The translations under genes were made by a program, and so were the position numbers. Below the pieces are notes generated by a model that saw nothing but the letters and a program-made list of their open reading frames with translations, was not told the DNA's origin and made no database searches. Shown piece by piece: positions 50,983 through 59,880 of a stretch of 64,000 bases of DNA. This DNA comes from JANWXD01 sp035575135. GTDB taxonomy: Bacteria; Acidobacteriota; Terriglobia; Bryobacterales; Bryobacteraceae. The stretch spans positions 62,001-126,000 of the forward strand of contig DATLYE010000017.1 of the NCBI GenBank assembly GCA_035575135.1. The letters run 5' to 3'. Within the stretch, counting starts at the first letter, position 1, and each line of letters opens with the position of its first letter.

Positions 50983-53900
50983 TCAGACGCGCCGCAGCAC
51001 GTAGTAAAAGGCGAAACGCTCCGCTCCGGGCTCAAGATAATCTTCGAGCGCGCTCACCAGCGCCGCCGGCAGTCCGGGCGATACCCACTTGCCGATCATG
51101 GTGTCGGCATCGATCATGCGCATCTCATCGTGGAAGGCGGTAAAATCGTCCAGTCGCAGGAACTCCTCGCTGAAGCTGGGGGTCATGTCGCCGCTCAAAG
51201 CCCCCAGCCGGTAGCGGCCTTCCAGGCGATCGCCGTCGCGTGCAAAGCGCAGGCGGAAGAGCGCAGGATTGGCGCGATTGAGCAGGCTCGCGTTGGGCCG
51301 GGTCAGGAACACCAAGCTGCCTTCCCACTCGCCCTCGACCTCGTGCGGAGTCGGGGCCACCACGCGCGGATCGGCAAAAATCAGGTGGTGATCTTCCACC
51401 GACATCTTTTCGAACGGATAGTTGTTCCGCTCCATGACGAAGGTGGCGAATTCGATGCCGTGGGGAAATTCTCCGATATGCATGACGCCGATGGCCGAAT
51501 CGTCATCGATGATTTTGATCGTGTCGTAGACGCTGCGATAAGGATGGTTGCGATACGTGAGCAGCAAAATCGTGTCGCCGGGCCGGAAATAGGCGCGCGC
51601 GCTGTCCGGATAGGTGGTCACGCGGACCTCGGGATCCCCGGGAAGCCAGGCCACCTCGTAATTGACCACCTGCCCCGTGGCTACGCCATTGTCGATCTTA
51701 TCGAAGCGCTTCCAGAAGGCGCCCCCGGCAAATGCCGCTGCGGCTTTGCGCGAGGAGCCCTGAGCCAGCGCATCCGCCAGCCGCTCCTGCCAGCCAAGCA
51801 GCGTATCCTCGGCAAAGGAGCCTTTCCAGAAGGAATCCCGGAAAATGCGCTTGCGCTCGAAATCGACGCGCACCCGGCCGGTGTTGAGCAGCTCTTCGAG
51901 CGGCCGCGTGGGAGCATCGCGCAACACGGCCTGCAACTCCGCCGTAGGGCGTGTTGAAAAGAAGTCCGGCTCGGCGGCGCCGCGCAGCACCAGTCCGCGC
52001 ACGTCTTCGAGCAGCGGCCCGGGTCCGGGCGCCAGCGGGTCGTACTCGCGCAAGACGAACTGCGCCGTGAAGGCCAGAAACTGCGCCTGCGCTTGGAGCT
52101 TGACGAAGGGATCGTTCGAGTTGGTGACGCGGAATCCGGCGAGAAAACCGGCCAGGTTGCGTACCGCCGCCGGATCTTCGAAAGTCCGGAATTTCATGAG
52201 CGCGGTGCCGAGCTCGCGCCGGCCGCCGGGAGTTTGCTCGGCCAGATAGCAGAAAAGCGTCGTGTAGTCCTCGAGGATTTCCCGGATTCCTCGCAGTCCG
52301 CCGCGCTCGTTTTTCTGCATGAACTTCGTGCCGTCCAGCAAGAACAGTCTTCCGCCCGGCCCGACGAATTCGATGTGATAGCGCATCTCGGCCTCGCGCG
52401 TCGCCTCGTTCACCCGCAGGTAATTGAAGAAGCTGCGCCGCTCATCGATGGGGAAACGGGCCGGCGCCTGGCCTTCGAATCGGGAAAAGCGTATGGAGCC
52501 GCTCAGCCGCGCCTCATGCGCGCCGCCGTGAAGGAATTCATTCAGGTCGGCGACGCTCATGCGCACGCTGAATTCGACCTCCGCGGCTTCGGCGGCGCGC
52601 CCCTCCCAGGCCGGGCCGGCCGCGGTGGGTTGAAACCACCCCGTCATGGTCTCATCGAAGGTCATGCCCACGCCCTCGGGAAGGCGCGACTCCAACAGCG
52701 CTCCGGCCAGCCCGGTGCGCGGCAGTTGGGTGGCCTCGGTGCGATAGAGCAGATAGTAGAAACCTGCCCGCCGCCTGCCGGCCTCGTCGGTCTCCGTGTG
52801 TAGCAGCCCGAGCGAGAGCGAAGGAAACCAAAGCTCCGCCCCCGGAGGCAGCGGCATGACGTACTTGCCGATCAGCAGGTTGTCGTCCAAGCGGCGAATC
52901 TCGTCGTGGAAGGGAGTGAAGTCGTGCAACTGAAAGTGATTGACGAGGAAACTCGGCGTCACCAAGCCCTCGAGCAGCCCCAGAAGCTGGTAGCGCGCCT
53001 CGAGCCGCCCGTCCGGTTTCAGGTCGAAGTGCAAGTAAGCGAGGGCGCCGGCCTGGTTGGCGTTCGAGATGGCGTCCATGCGCCAGACGCCGTGCAACTG
53101 CGCGGGCGCCGGAACCGAAGCCTGGGCCCACAGCGCTCGATGATCCTGGACGGTCATCTGAGCAAAGCCGTAAGTGCGGGTCATGGGAAAGGTGAACAGC
53201 CGCTGTCCGTGCGGGAACAGACCGGCGTAGACGCGGCCCACCAGCAAATCGTTGTGGACCAGCTTGAAGACGTCATAGAAGCCTTGCCAGGGCGGATCCA
53301 CATAGCGCAACAGGATGTAGCGGCCGGCCTCCAGATCACCCTGGTTTTTCTTGAGCTCGATCTCCTCGAGCGTGTTGCGCGCGTTGATGCGGCCGTCGGT
53401 GTCCGAAGTCAGGCCTGCAATGCCGGAGCCGGTGCGGAAGAAACGCTTTCGAAAGCCCGTAAACAGGGCCGCGGAAATCTGGTTGAGGACGTGGCCGCGG
53501 GGAAAGAAACCTTTCCAGAATTCGTCGTTGCGGACGGTGCGAGTGAAGGCGTCCACGCTGCGCGCGCCGGAATTGACGATGCCGTCGATCGGCAGGCTCA
53601 CGGCGCGGCGGAAGAGTTTTTCCAGTTCGAACTCGGTCCACTCGGGCGCCTGTCGCGCATCCAGGCCGGCCAGGCTTACCGCTTTGCGCGGTTCCGGAAA
53701 AGCTTCTCCTTGCTGGAAGCGCACGATGCGTTCGGCGATGCGCTCGGCCAAGGCGGCGATCGTCAAGAACGGGTTCACGCCGAGCGCGGTGGGAATGAGC
53801 GCGCCGTCGGCGACATACAGCCCGGCATGCACGGAGCCGTCGCCGGAAAACACGCGCCCGAACGGGTCCACGGCGCCCTGCTGGTAGTCGTCACCCATCG

Positions 53901-55368
53901 GGCAGCCGCCCAGCGGGTGGGCGGTCACCAAATGCCGGGTGTTGAAAATGGACCAGAGCGGATTTTCGATGAAGCTGGCGCCTTGGGCGCGGGCATGGCG
54001 CCGTAGTTCCTGGTTGATGCGCGCGAAGACCGCCTGCCGGCCGGCGCCGGGCCAGACTAAGCGCAGCCGCCCGTCGCGTTCGAAGAAGGGCGCCTCGAAC
54101 TCCATCAGCCCTCCGGCGTCGTCGAAGCCCATGCAGAGGTAGAGCATGGTGTGGTTGAGCGCGCCGGCGGCCTCGTCGCCGCCCAACGGCGTCAGATCTT
54201 GGACGATGCGCCGGCGTTCGGCGGCCTCGTCTCCCGAGTCGGTATCCTCGCGCGGGATCAGAGCGAAGGCGGCCTTGGCGGCCTCGATGTAAAGCGAGGG
54301 GAAGGAGAGATCTTCGATGGTGAAGCGCTCCTCGAGCCGGCCGCCGCTGTAGCGCAGCGCGGCCACGATGGTGGGTCCGGGGGCGCGTTGCGCACGGGCC
54401 GAGGAGCTGTTGCGTCCGAAGCCCAACACATTGGTCGGAAAGTCGCCGTTATAGGCCAGGCCGAAGAAATCCCCGTTGCCACCGAAGGCTGTTCCCAGGG
54501 CCGGCGACAGCCGCAAGCCGTGCATGCGGCTGCGCATCAGAATCTCGGTCGAGTTGATGGAGCCGGCGGCCAGTATCACGTTGGCCGCATCCAGGCTGAA
54601 AGGCTCCGAATCGGCCGCATGGGCGTAGCGCCGGCCGTGGATACGCCAGCCGCCGCCGGCCAGCTTCTCGATCCATTCGACTTTGGTCTGCGTGAAGATA
54701 TCGGCCCCCGCCCGCGCCGCCATGGGCAGGTAATTCATGTACAGGGTGTTCTTGGCGCCGATGTTGCAGCCTGACACGCAATCGCCGCAGTCCGTGCAGG
54801 GCTTCTGCGGCACCCCGTAAGGGTTCGGGCCGTCGATGTCGAAGTTGACGGCCAGATCGAGCGGTCGGGTGGTCAGCCCGAGTTGGGCGCCGCGGCGGGC
54901 CAAGGCTTGCACTTTCACCAACCGGGCGGCGCGCGGGTGCGGCCGCGCGGCCAGCACCGCGCGGGCCCTCTCGTAGTAGGGCAGCAGCTCCGGCAATTTG
55001 ACGGCTTCGGGCCAGCCGGCCTTGTGGAATACCTCTTCGTCGGGGACGATGGCCACATTGGCGTTGATCAAGGAGGTGCCGCCCAAGCCAGAGCCCTTAA
55101 TCACCGAGATGTCGCCGTAGGTGAGCATCTCGTAAAGTCCTAGCGGGTTGAGCGAAGACCGTGCTTCGCGCAGGCCGGCCTCGAGCCGGTCGGGAAAAGA
55201 GCCCACCGGCCATTCCTTGCCGCGCTCGAGGATGCAGACCGAGGGCCGGCCGCCGGAGGCGGCCTGGGCGATGCGCGCGGCGGTAATGGCGCCGCCGTAG
55301 CCCGAGCCGACGACAACGAAATCGTAAGACGGTTTCCGCTGATTCCAGTTCTTCGATAACATAAGCAC
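50983..55368 (-). CDS. Giant GMC oxidoreductase (cholesterol-oxidase-like) with duplicated C-terminal modules
   Basis: A 1461-residue protein, several times longer than the family core. Residues 14-550 form the GMC flavoenzyme: GSGYGG dinucleotide site (21-26), SGLGGTSLINANV, and the C-terminal HPLGGCPMGDD (His484) and VNPFLTIAALAERIAE (Asn532), the usual active-site pair. A CxxCxxCxxxC motif (Cys191, 194, 197, 201) resembles an iron-sulfur site. Two related modules (about 614-877 and 1177-1460) flank a third domain (about 902-1110, beginning MTFDETMTGWFQ). No signal peptide is visible. It may oxidise sterol-like or lipid alcohols. Confidence 0.85.
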   Translation of the reverse strand: MLMLSKNWNQRKPSYDFVVVGSGYGGAITAARIAQAASGGRPSVCILERGKEWPVGSFPDRLEAGLREARSSLNPLGLYEMLTYGDISVIKGSGLGGTSLINANVAIVPDEEVFHKAGWPEAVKLPELLPYYERARAVLAARPHPRAARLVKVQALARRGAQLGLTTRPLDLAVNFDIDGPNPYGVPQKPCTDCGDCVSGCNIGAKNTLYMNYLPMAARAGADIFTQTKVEWIEKLAGGGWRIHGRRYAHAADSEPFSLDAANVILAAGSINSTEILMRSRMHGLRLSPALGTAFGGNGDFFGLAYNGDFPTNVLGFGRNSSSARAQRAPGPTIVAALRYSGGRLEERFTIEDLSFPSLYIEAAKAAFALIPREDTDSGDEAAERRRIVQDLTPLGGDEAAGALNHTMLYLCMGFDDAGGLMEFEAPFFERDGRLRLVWPGAGRQAVFARINQELRRHARAQGASFIENPLWSIFNTRHLVTAHPLGGCPMGDDYQQGAVDPFGRVFSGDGSVHAGLYVADGALIPTALGVNPFLTIAALAERIAERIVRFQQGEAFPEPRKAVSLAGLDARQAPEWTEFELEKLFRRAVSLPIDGIVNSGARSVDAFTRTVRNDEFWKGFFPRGHVLNQISAALFTGFRKRFFRTGSGIAGLTSDTDGRINARNTLEEIELKKNQGDLEAGRYILLRYVDPPWQGFYDVFKLVHNDLLVGRVYAGLFPHGQRLFTFPMTRTYGFAQMTVQDHRALWAQASVPAPAQLHGVWRMDAISNANQAGALAYLHFDLKPDGRLEARYQLLGLLEGLVTPSFLVNHFQLHDFTPFHDEIRRLDDNLLIGKYVMPLPPGAELWFPSLSLGLLHTETDEAGRRRAGFYYLLYRTEATQLPRTGLAGALLESRLPEGVGMTFDETMTGWFQPTAAGPAWEGRAAEAAEVEFSVRMSVADLNEFLHGGAHEARLSGSIRFSRFEGQAPARFPIDERRSFFNYLRVNEATREAEMRYHIEFVGPGGRLFLLDGTKFMQKNERGGLRGIREILEDYTTLFCYLAEQTPGGRRELGTALMKFRTFEDPAAVRNLAGFLAGFRVTNSNDPFVKLQAQAQFLAFTAQFVLREYDPLAPGPGPLLEDVRGLVLRGAAEPDFFSTRPTAELQAVLRDAPTRPLEELLNTGRVRVDFERKRIFRDSFWKGSFAEDTLLGWQERLADALAQGSSRKAAAAFAGGAFWKRFDKIDNGVATGQVVNYEVAWLPGDPEVRVTTYPDSARAYFRPGDTILLLTYRNHPYRSVYDTIKIIDDDSAIGVMHIGEFPHGIEFATFVMERNNYPFEKMSVEDHHLIFADPRVVAPTPHEVEGEWEGSLVFLTRPNASLLNRANPALFRLRFARDGDRLEGRYRLGALSGDMTPSFSEEFLRLDDFTAFHDEMRMIDADTMIGKWVSPGLPAALVSALEDYLEPGAERFAFYYVLRRV
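50989..51840 (-). repeat. Second copy of the duplicated module in the GMC protein
   Basis: Encodes residues 1177-1460. Shared points with the first copy, in order, are FWKGSF, VYDTIKIIDDD, GEFPHGIEFATFVM, KMSVEDHHLIF, LEGRYRLGAL, LDDFTAFHDEMR, MIGKWVSP and FYYVL. Function unknown. Confidence 0.75.
52738..53529 (-). repeat. First copy of the duplicated module in the GMC protein
   Basis: Encodes residues 614-877. The matching points are FWKGFF, FYDVFKLVHND, GLFPHGQRLFTFPM, QMTVQDHRALW, LEARYQLLGL, LHDFTPFHDEIR, LIGKYVMP and FYYLL. The copies are diverged, so the duplication is old. Confidence 0.75.
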
Positions 55369-55403
55369 CCCCGCGGCGGCGGATTGTGGCTAGTATTGCA
55401 CAA

Positions 55404-55552
55404 TCAGTCCGGCCACGGCTCCGAAAACCCCCGCGTCAGATGACTCTCCGCCGGCAGGACCCAGTCATACCGCGCCTGCTGGATCAGCCGGCCGTTCTCT
55501 GCTGCGCAGCCGCGGCCGCGACAATGACGAGGCGGGTCACATACCGGCACAT
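55404..55552 (-). pseudogene. Remnant of a second hydrolase-type signal peptide and a foreign C-terminus
   Basis: An ATG is followed by MCRYVTRLVIVAAAAAQQRT, nearly the same as the signal peptide of the hydrolase 4.6 kb away (MFRYVTCLVVVAAAAAQQRT), but a stop comes two codons later. In the neighbouring frame an open stretch with G/C third positions reads LIQQARYDWVLPAESHLTRG and runs to a stop at 55404. This looks like a fusion of two gene ends after a deletion. I cannot identify the source of the tail. Confidence 0.4.
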
Positions 55553-55596
55553 AGCGCTTCCAAAGTGGCGTACCGCTGTTGGCTGGGGCTCGCCTT
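55492..55596. repeat. 105-bp direct repeat, right copy
   Basis: The right-hand copy of the segment at 50842-50946, with 14 mismatches and no gaps. It carries the signal-peptide remnant and ends shortly before the GH3 gene. Possible promoter elements of that gene (TTGGCT, 55579-55584, and TAGGAT, 55601-55606) partly overlap it. Confidence 0.85.
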
Positions 55597-55616
55597 CTGA
55601 TAGGATTGCTCCGGGT

Positions 55617-58340
55617 ATGAATACTCGGCGCCTTGTTGAAGGATTCGCGTTGCTGGTTTCGGTGCTCCTGGTCGCGCCTGCCGGCGGCCAGGAGAAAGAG
55701 TTGTGGCGGGATCCGGGGGTGGAGCTGGTCCGGCGGGTTGAAGACCTGCTGGCCCGGATGACGCTCGAGGAAAAGGTCTCCCAGCTGATGAGCGACTCAC
55801 CCGCCATCCTGCGGCTGGGAATTCCCGCTTACAACTGGTGGAACGAATGTCTCCACGGTGTGGCGCGGGCAGGACGCGCGACTGTGTTTCCCCAGGCCAT
55901 CGGCCTGGCGGCCACCTGGGATGCCGAGCTGATCTTGCGCGTGGCGAACGCCATCTCCGATGAGGCGCGCGCCAAGCACCACGAGTTCGTGCGCCGCGGC
56001 AAGCGGGACATCTACCAGGGCCTCACCTTCTGGACGCCGAACATCAACCTGTTTCGCGATCCCCGCTGGGGCCGGGGAATGGAGACCTGGGGCGAGGACC
56101 CGTATCTGACGGGGCGGCTGGCCGGCCAGTTCATCCGAGGGCTTCAGGGCGATCACCCGCGCTACCTGAAGACCGTGGCGACGGCCAAACACTATGCGGT
56201 GCACAGCGGACCTGAACCGTTGCGCCACAGCTTCGATGCCCGGCCCACGGAGGAGGATCTGTGGCAATCCTACCTGCCGCATTTTGAAGCCTCGGTGCGC
56301 CGGTACGGGGCGGTCTCGGTCATGTGCGCATACAACCGGGTCAACGGCGATCCGGCGTGCGCCAGCCCGCGCCTGCTGGAGGAGATTCTCCGGAAGCAGT
56401 GGGGCTTCGGGGGCTATGTGGTGTCCGACTGCGGCGCAATCGAAGATATTTACAAACACCACAAGGTGGCTGCGAGCCCCGAGGAGGCGGCTGCCCGGGC
56501 AGTGAAGGCAGGCTGCGATCTGAACTGCGGCGTCGAGTACCGGGCGCTCGTGGCGGCGGTGCGGCAAGGGCTGATCTCGGAGGGCGAAATTGACCGCGCG
56601 CTCCGCCGGTTGCTGGCGGCGCGGTTCCGCCTGGGCATGTTCGACCCTCCCGAGATGGTGCCGTACGCGCAGATCCCGTACTCGGTCAACGACAGTCCCG
56701 CACATCGGGCTCTGGCTCTGGAGGCGGCGCGCAAGTCGGTCGTGCTGCTCAAGAACGAGGGCAACCTGCTGCCGCTGCGCAAGGACCTCGGCACAGTCGC
56801 CGTGATCGGCCCCAACGCCGACGATGTGGACGCGCTGCTCGGCAACTACCACGGCGATCCGTCCGAACCGGTTACTCCGCTGGCCGGGATCCGCGCCCGG
56901 GTTTCATCCAAGACGAGAGTGCTGTACGCGCGCGGCTCGGATCTGGCCGAAGGACTGCCCTCGTTTGAAACCGTCCCGGCCTCCGCCCTCTACACCTCGG
57001 ACGGGCCCGACCGCCGGCCGGGCCTCGTCGGCGAGTACTTCAATACGGCGGGCTTCAACGGACGGCGTTACCGGCCCGCGGAGCTGACTCACCCGCGCTC
57101 CGGACAAATGGCCGGCAGCGCCGCCGAAGACGCCCGTCCGCTTTTTACGCGCGTGGATCCTGAGATCCGCTTCCGGTGGTGGGACGGTGCTCCGCGGCCG
57201 GATATGAACGACGACGATTTCGGAGTGCGCTGGACCGGCTTTCTAGCCCCGCCCGTGAGCGGGCGTTACTACCTGGGCGGGATCGGGCAGACCGCGGCGG
57301 AGATCTACCTGGACGGCAAGCAGATCGTGCGGTTCCATGACATCCACGAGCGGCGTTACGCGTATGCGGCCGTCGAGCTGGAAGCCGGCAAGCTCTACCC
57401 GCTCCGGATTGAGTTTCACCATGTGGTCAACGATGCCGATTTCCGTCTGGTGTGGGCGCCGCCGAGAGCCGGCCTGGACCAGGAGGCGATCGAAGCTGCC
57501 CAGCGGGCGGATGCCGTGATTCTGGTGCTCGGCCTGTCTCCGCGCCTGGAAGGCGAGGAGATGGCGGTTCCGGTGAAGGGGTTTCGCGGAGGCGATCGGC
57601 TGGATCTGGCGCTGCCCGAGGTGCAGGAACAACTGCTCCGGAAAATCTCCGCCCTGGGTAAGCCGGTGGTGCTGGTGCTGATGAACGGGAGCGCGCTGGC
57701 AATCAACTGGGCGGTGGAGCATGTGCCTGCGATTGTCGAGGCGTGGTATCCCGGGCAGGCAGGCGGGGACGCCATCGCCGAGGTGCTGTTCGGAGACTAC
57801 AACCCGGCCGGCCGCCTGCCGGTGACCTTCTACAAAGGTGTGGAGCAACTGCCGCCCTTCGAGGACTACCGTATGCAAGGCCGGACCTACCGCTACTTCG
57901 AGGGCGAACCGCTCTTTCCCTTCGGCTACGGTCTGAGTTACACCTCGTTTTCCTACGGCGGAATCCGCATGGACCCGGAGGCGGAGACCGGCAGTGAGGT
58001 GCGCGTGGCCGTCGAGGTGGCCAACCGGGGCCCGCGCGACGGAGAGGAGGTCGTGCAGGTTTACGTGGATCCCGTCGAGCGCCGCCCCGAGCAGCCGCGC
58101 CGCTGGCTGGCGGGCTTCGAACGAATCTTCCTGCGGGCGGGCGAAGGGAAGGTGGTGGAATTCCGCCTCACGCCGCAGCAGCTGGCGGTATTCGAAGACG
58201 GCCGCTGGGTCAGCCGCCCGGGCACGTTCCGGATCGCGGTGGGAGGCAAGCAGCCCGGATTTCAGGGGCGTGCCGATGCCTCCACGACCGGCGTGGTGAC
58301 GGCGCAGCTCCGCCTCAAGGGAACACCAAAACCGCTCTGA
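55617..58340 (+). CDS. Secreted GH3 beta-glucosidase/xylosidase with PA14 insertion
   Basis: The start is the ATG of MNTRRLVEGF (an upstream extension would be antisense to the repeat). The 907-residue protein has a signal peptide, the GH3 N-terminal barrel (about 40-340; nucleophile Asp271 in YVVSDCGAIEDIY, with KHYAVHSGPE before it), the GH3 C-terminal domain split by a PA14 domain (about 468-615, GLVGEYFNTAGF to DADFRLVWAP), and a C-terminal FnIII-like domain (about 820-895). PA14 insertion is typical of GH3 beta-glucosidases and xylosidases. It probably removes terminal sugars from plant oligosaccharides outside the cytoplasm. Confidence 0.93.
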   Translation: MNTRRLVEGFALLVSVLLVAPAGGQEKELWRDPGVELVRRVEDLLARMTLEEKVSQLMSDSPAILRLGIPAYNWWNECLHGVARAGRATVFPQAIGLAATWDAELILRVANAISDEARAKHHEFVRRGKRDIYQGLTFWTPNINLFRDPRWGRGMETWGEDPYLTGRLAGQFIRGLQGDHPRYLKTVATAKHYAVHSGPEPLRHSFDARPTEEDLWQSYLPHFEASVRRYGAVSVMCAYNRVNGDPACASPRLLEEILRKQWGFGGYVVSDCGAIEDIYKHHKVAASPEEAAARAVKAGCDLNCGVEYRALVAAVRQGLISEGEIDRALRRLLAARFRLGMFDPPEMVPYAQIPYSVNDSPAHRALALEAARKSVVLLKNEGNLLPLRKDLGTVAVIGPNADDVDALLGNYHGDPSEPVTPLAGIRARVSSKTRVLYARGSDLAEGLPSFETVPASALYTSDGPDRRPGLVGEYFNTAGFNGRRYRPAELTHPRSGQMAGSAAEDARPLFTRVDPEIRFRWWDGAPRPDMNDDDFGVRWTGFLAPPVSGRYYLGGIGQTAAEIYLDGKQIVRFHDIHERRYAYAAVELEAGKLYPLRIEFHHVVNDADFRLVWAPPRAGLDQEAIEAAQRADAVILVLGLSPRLEGEEMAVPVKGFRGGDRLDLALPEVQEQLLRKISALGKPVVLVLMNGSALAINWAVEHVPAIVEAWYPGQAGGDAIAEVLFGDYNPAGRLPVTFYKGVEQLPPFEDYRMQGRTYRYFEGEPLFPFGYGLSYTSFSYGGIRMDPEAETGSEVRVAVEVANRGPRDGEEVVQVYVDPVERRPEQPRRWLAGFERIFLRAGEGKVVEFRLTPQQLAVFEDGRWVSRPGTFRIAVGGKQPGFQGRADASTTGVVTAQLRLKGTPKPL

Positions 58341-58356
58341 CGGGTCAGGAGCCGCG

Positions 58357-58719
58357 GTGGCGACGCTGTACTTTGTCCTTGCCGCGGCCGCCTTGGTGCT
58401 CCATTTCGCCTGGATCTTGTGGGTGGTCTTCGGAGCCCTCCTGACGCGCGGCCGCCGCGTACTGGCCTGGATCCATGTGGGATCCCTCCTCTATGGTGTG
58501 GTGATCGAGGCCGGCCCGTGGCCTTGTCCTTTGACGCTCCTCGAGCAGCGCCTGCTCGTCAAAGCGGGGCGGACCTCCTACGAAGGCAGCTTTCTGGTTC
58601 ACTACCTAGAACGGCTCGTTTATCCGGACATACAGCCGGAGTGGCTGCTGTGCGGCGCCGGGGCGGTCTGCGTTGTGAATCTGGCTGTGTACGCCCGGCG
58701 CTTTCGGCGCGCCCGGTGA
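58357..58719 (+). CDS. DUF2784 membrane protein
   Basis: A 120-residue protein starting at GTG, 14 bases after the GH3 stop. Three membrane spans and the family sequence pattern LHFAWILWVVFGALL, ASL-type IHVGSLLYGVVIEAGPWPCPLTLLE, and FLVHYLERLVYPD are characteristic of DUF2784. The function is unknown. It may be in a transcript with the glucosidase gene, but no functional link is evident. Confidence 0.85.
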   Translation: MATLYFVLAAAALVLHFAWILWVVFGALLTRGRRVLAWIHVGSLLYGVVIEAGPWPCPLTLLEQRLLVKAGRTSYEGSFLVHYLERLVYPDIQPEWLLCGAGAVCVVNLAVYARRFRRAR

Positions 58720-58722
58720 GCA

Positions 58723-59775
58723 TCAGGGATGCGAAAATTCGTGCGCGCGCGGGATCAGCTCGAAGTAGATCCGGCTCGGCAGGTCCGTACGCCAGTAACC
58801 GGCCTGGCGCGCATACCCGACGGTGGCGAAGAAGATGGCGGCGATGCCGGCGGCCAGGGCCCAGGCAGGCAGCTTGCGTTTCCGCGGCAGCGACAGGTAG
58901 AGGGGACCTTCGACCGGGCAGGCGGCGACACACTCCACGCACCCGGTGCACTCAGGCGAGCGCACGGTGAGAAGCTGATCCACAGGCAGCAGCGAAGGGC
59001 ATGCGCGCGCGCACTTGGCGCAATCAATGCAGATCTCCGGTTCCCTCCGGATACGCGCCGGGCTCACGGCGCTGAGCAGGCCGAGCAGCGCTCCGTAGGG
59101 GCAGAGGTACCGGCACCAGAAGTTTTGCACGAAAATGGAGGCCACCGCCAGCACGCCCAGCGTGACGGCTGCCGTGACGCTCAGATCGCGGCAGAAGTTG
59201 AGCATCTTGACGTCGGCGATCAGGCCGTAGGGACTTTCCATGAAGGCCCGGATCGCCTGCGCGCTCATGCTTCCCACCGCGTACAGAAACAGGCCCAGCA
59301 GGATGTACTTGAGGCTGCGCAGCGGAATGTCGGCCCAGCGGGGAAGCCGGAAGTTCCGGCCGAAAATGGAGCGCCCGGCGCGCCACAGCCACTCGGAGAT
59401 CGTTCCGATCGGGCACAGCCAGCTGCAGAAGGATTTCCGAAACAGCCACGCCATTGCCAGAAACGCAATGAGCAGAAACATGCCGGCCGGGTGGACGGTG
59501 GGTACCTCTCCGGTGGCCACCCAGTATTTCAAATTCATCAGGGAGGCGATGGGCAGCCAGCCTTCCACGCCAGGCGGGCGCGGCACGTACACGGATTCGC
59601 CGCCGGTTTCGTAGTGCCGAACGAAGAGATAGAACTCGACCCCGATCCAGACATTCAGCGCCGCAAACAGAATTTGGACGGTGCGGCGGAGCGCCTGGGA
59701 GCGGTCCGGCGAACGGCGTTTCGCCGGCTTTCGTTTCACCTTCGTCCCCGCCGCCGGAGCCGTCGCAGCCGCCAT
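58723..59775 (-). CDS. Membrane polyferredoxin with two [4Fe-4S] ferredoxin motifs (NapH/CcoG-like)
   Basis: The start is the ATG after GAAGGGG; a GTG ten codons up is less likely. The 350-residue product has about five or six membrane spans and two paired cysteine motifs in the membrane region (CSWLCP and CRYLCPYG), as in NapH and NosR C-terminal parts. Two classical ferredoxin motifs follow, CIDCAKCARACP and CTGCVECVAACP. Proteins of this kind pass electrons from quinol or ferredoxin across the membrane or assemble oxidase copper sites. A TACACT hexamer eight bases before the ATG suggests a very short leader. Confidence 0.88.
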   Translation of the reverse strand: MAAATAPAAGTKVKRKPAKRRSPDRSQALRRTVQILFAALNVWIGVEFYLFVRHYETGGESVYVPRPPGVEGWLPIASLMNLKYWVATGEVPTVHPAGMFLLIAFLAMAWLFRKSFCSWLCPIGTISEWLWRAGRSIFGRNFRLPRWADIPLRSLKYILLGLFLYAVGSMSAQAIRAFMESPYGLIADVKMLNFCRDLSVTAAVTLGVLAVASIFVQNFWCRYLCPYGALLGLLSAVSPARIRREPEICIDCAKCARACPSLLPVDQLLTVRSPECTGCVECVAACPVEGPLYLSLPRKRKLPAWALAAGIAAIFFATVGYARQAGYWRTDLPSRIYFELIPRAHEFSHP

Positions 59776-59880
59776 CCCCTTCGAGTGTAGGCGGCGCCGT
59801 TCCACAAGGCAGTGACTGCGGTCACACGAGGAGCCTGCGGCCCGGCCCGTGTTATGCTTGGCCTCTCTCGGTGTGAAGCC

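Noticed and set aside
55386..55616. N-terminal extension of the GH3 protein
   Set aside because: It crosses the repeat and reads the antisense of the signal-peptide remnant; the signal peptide at 55617 fits the family.
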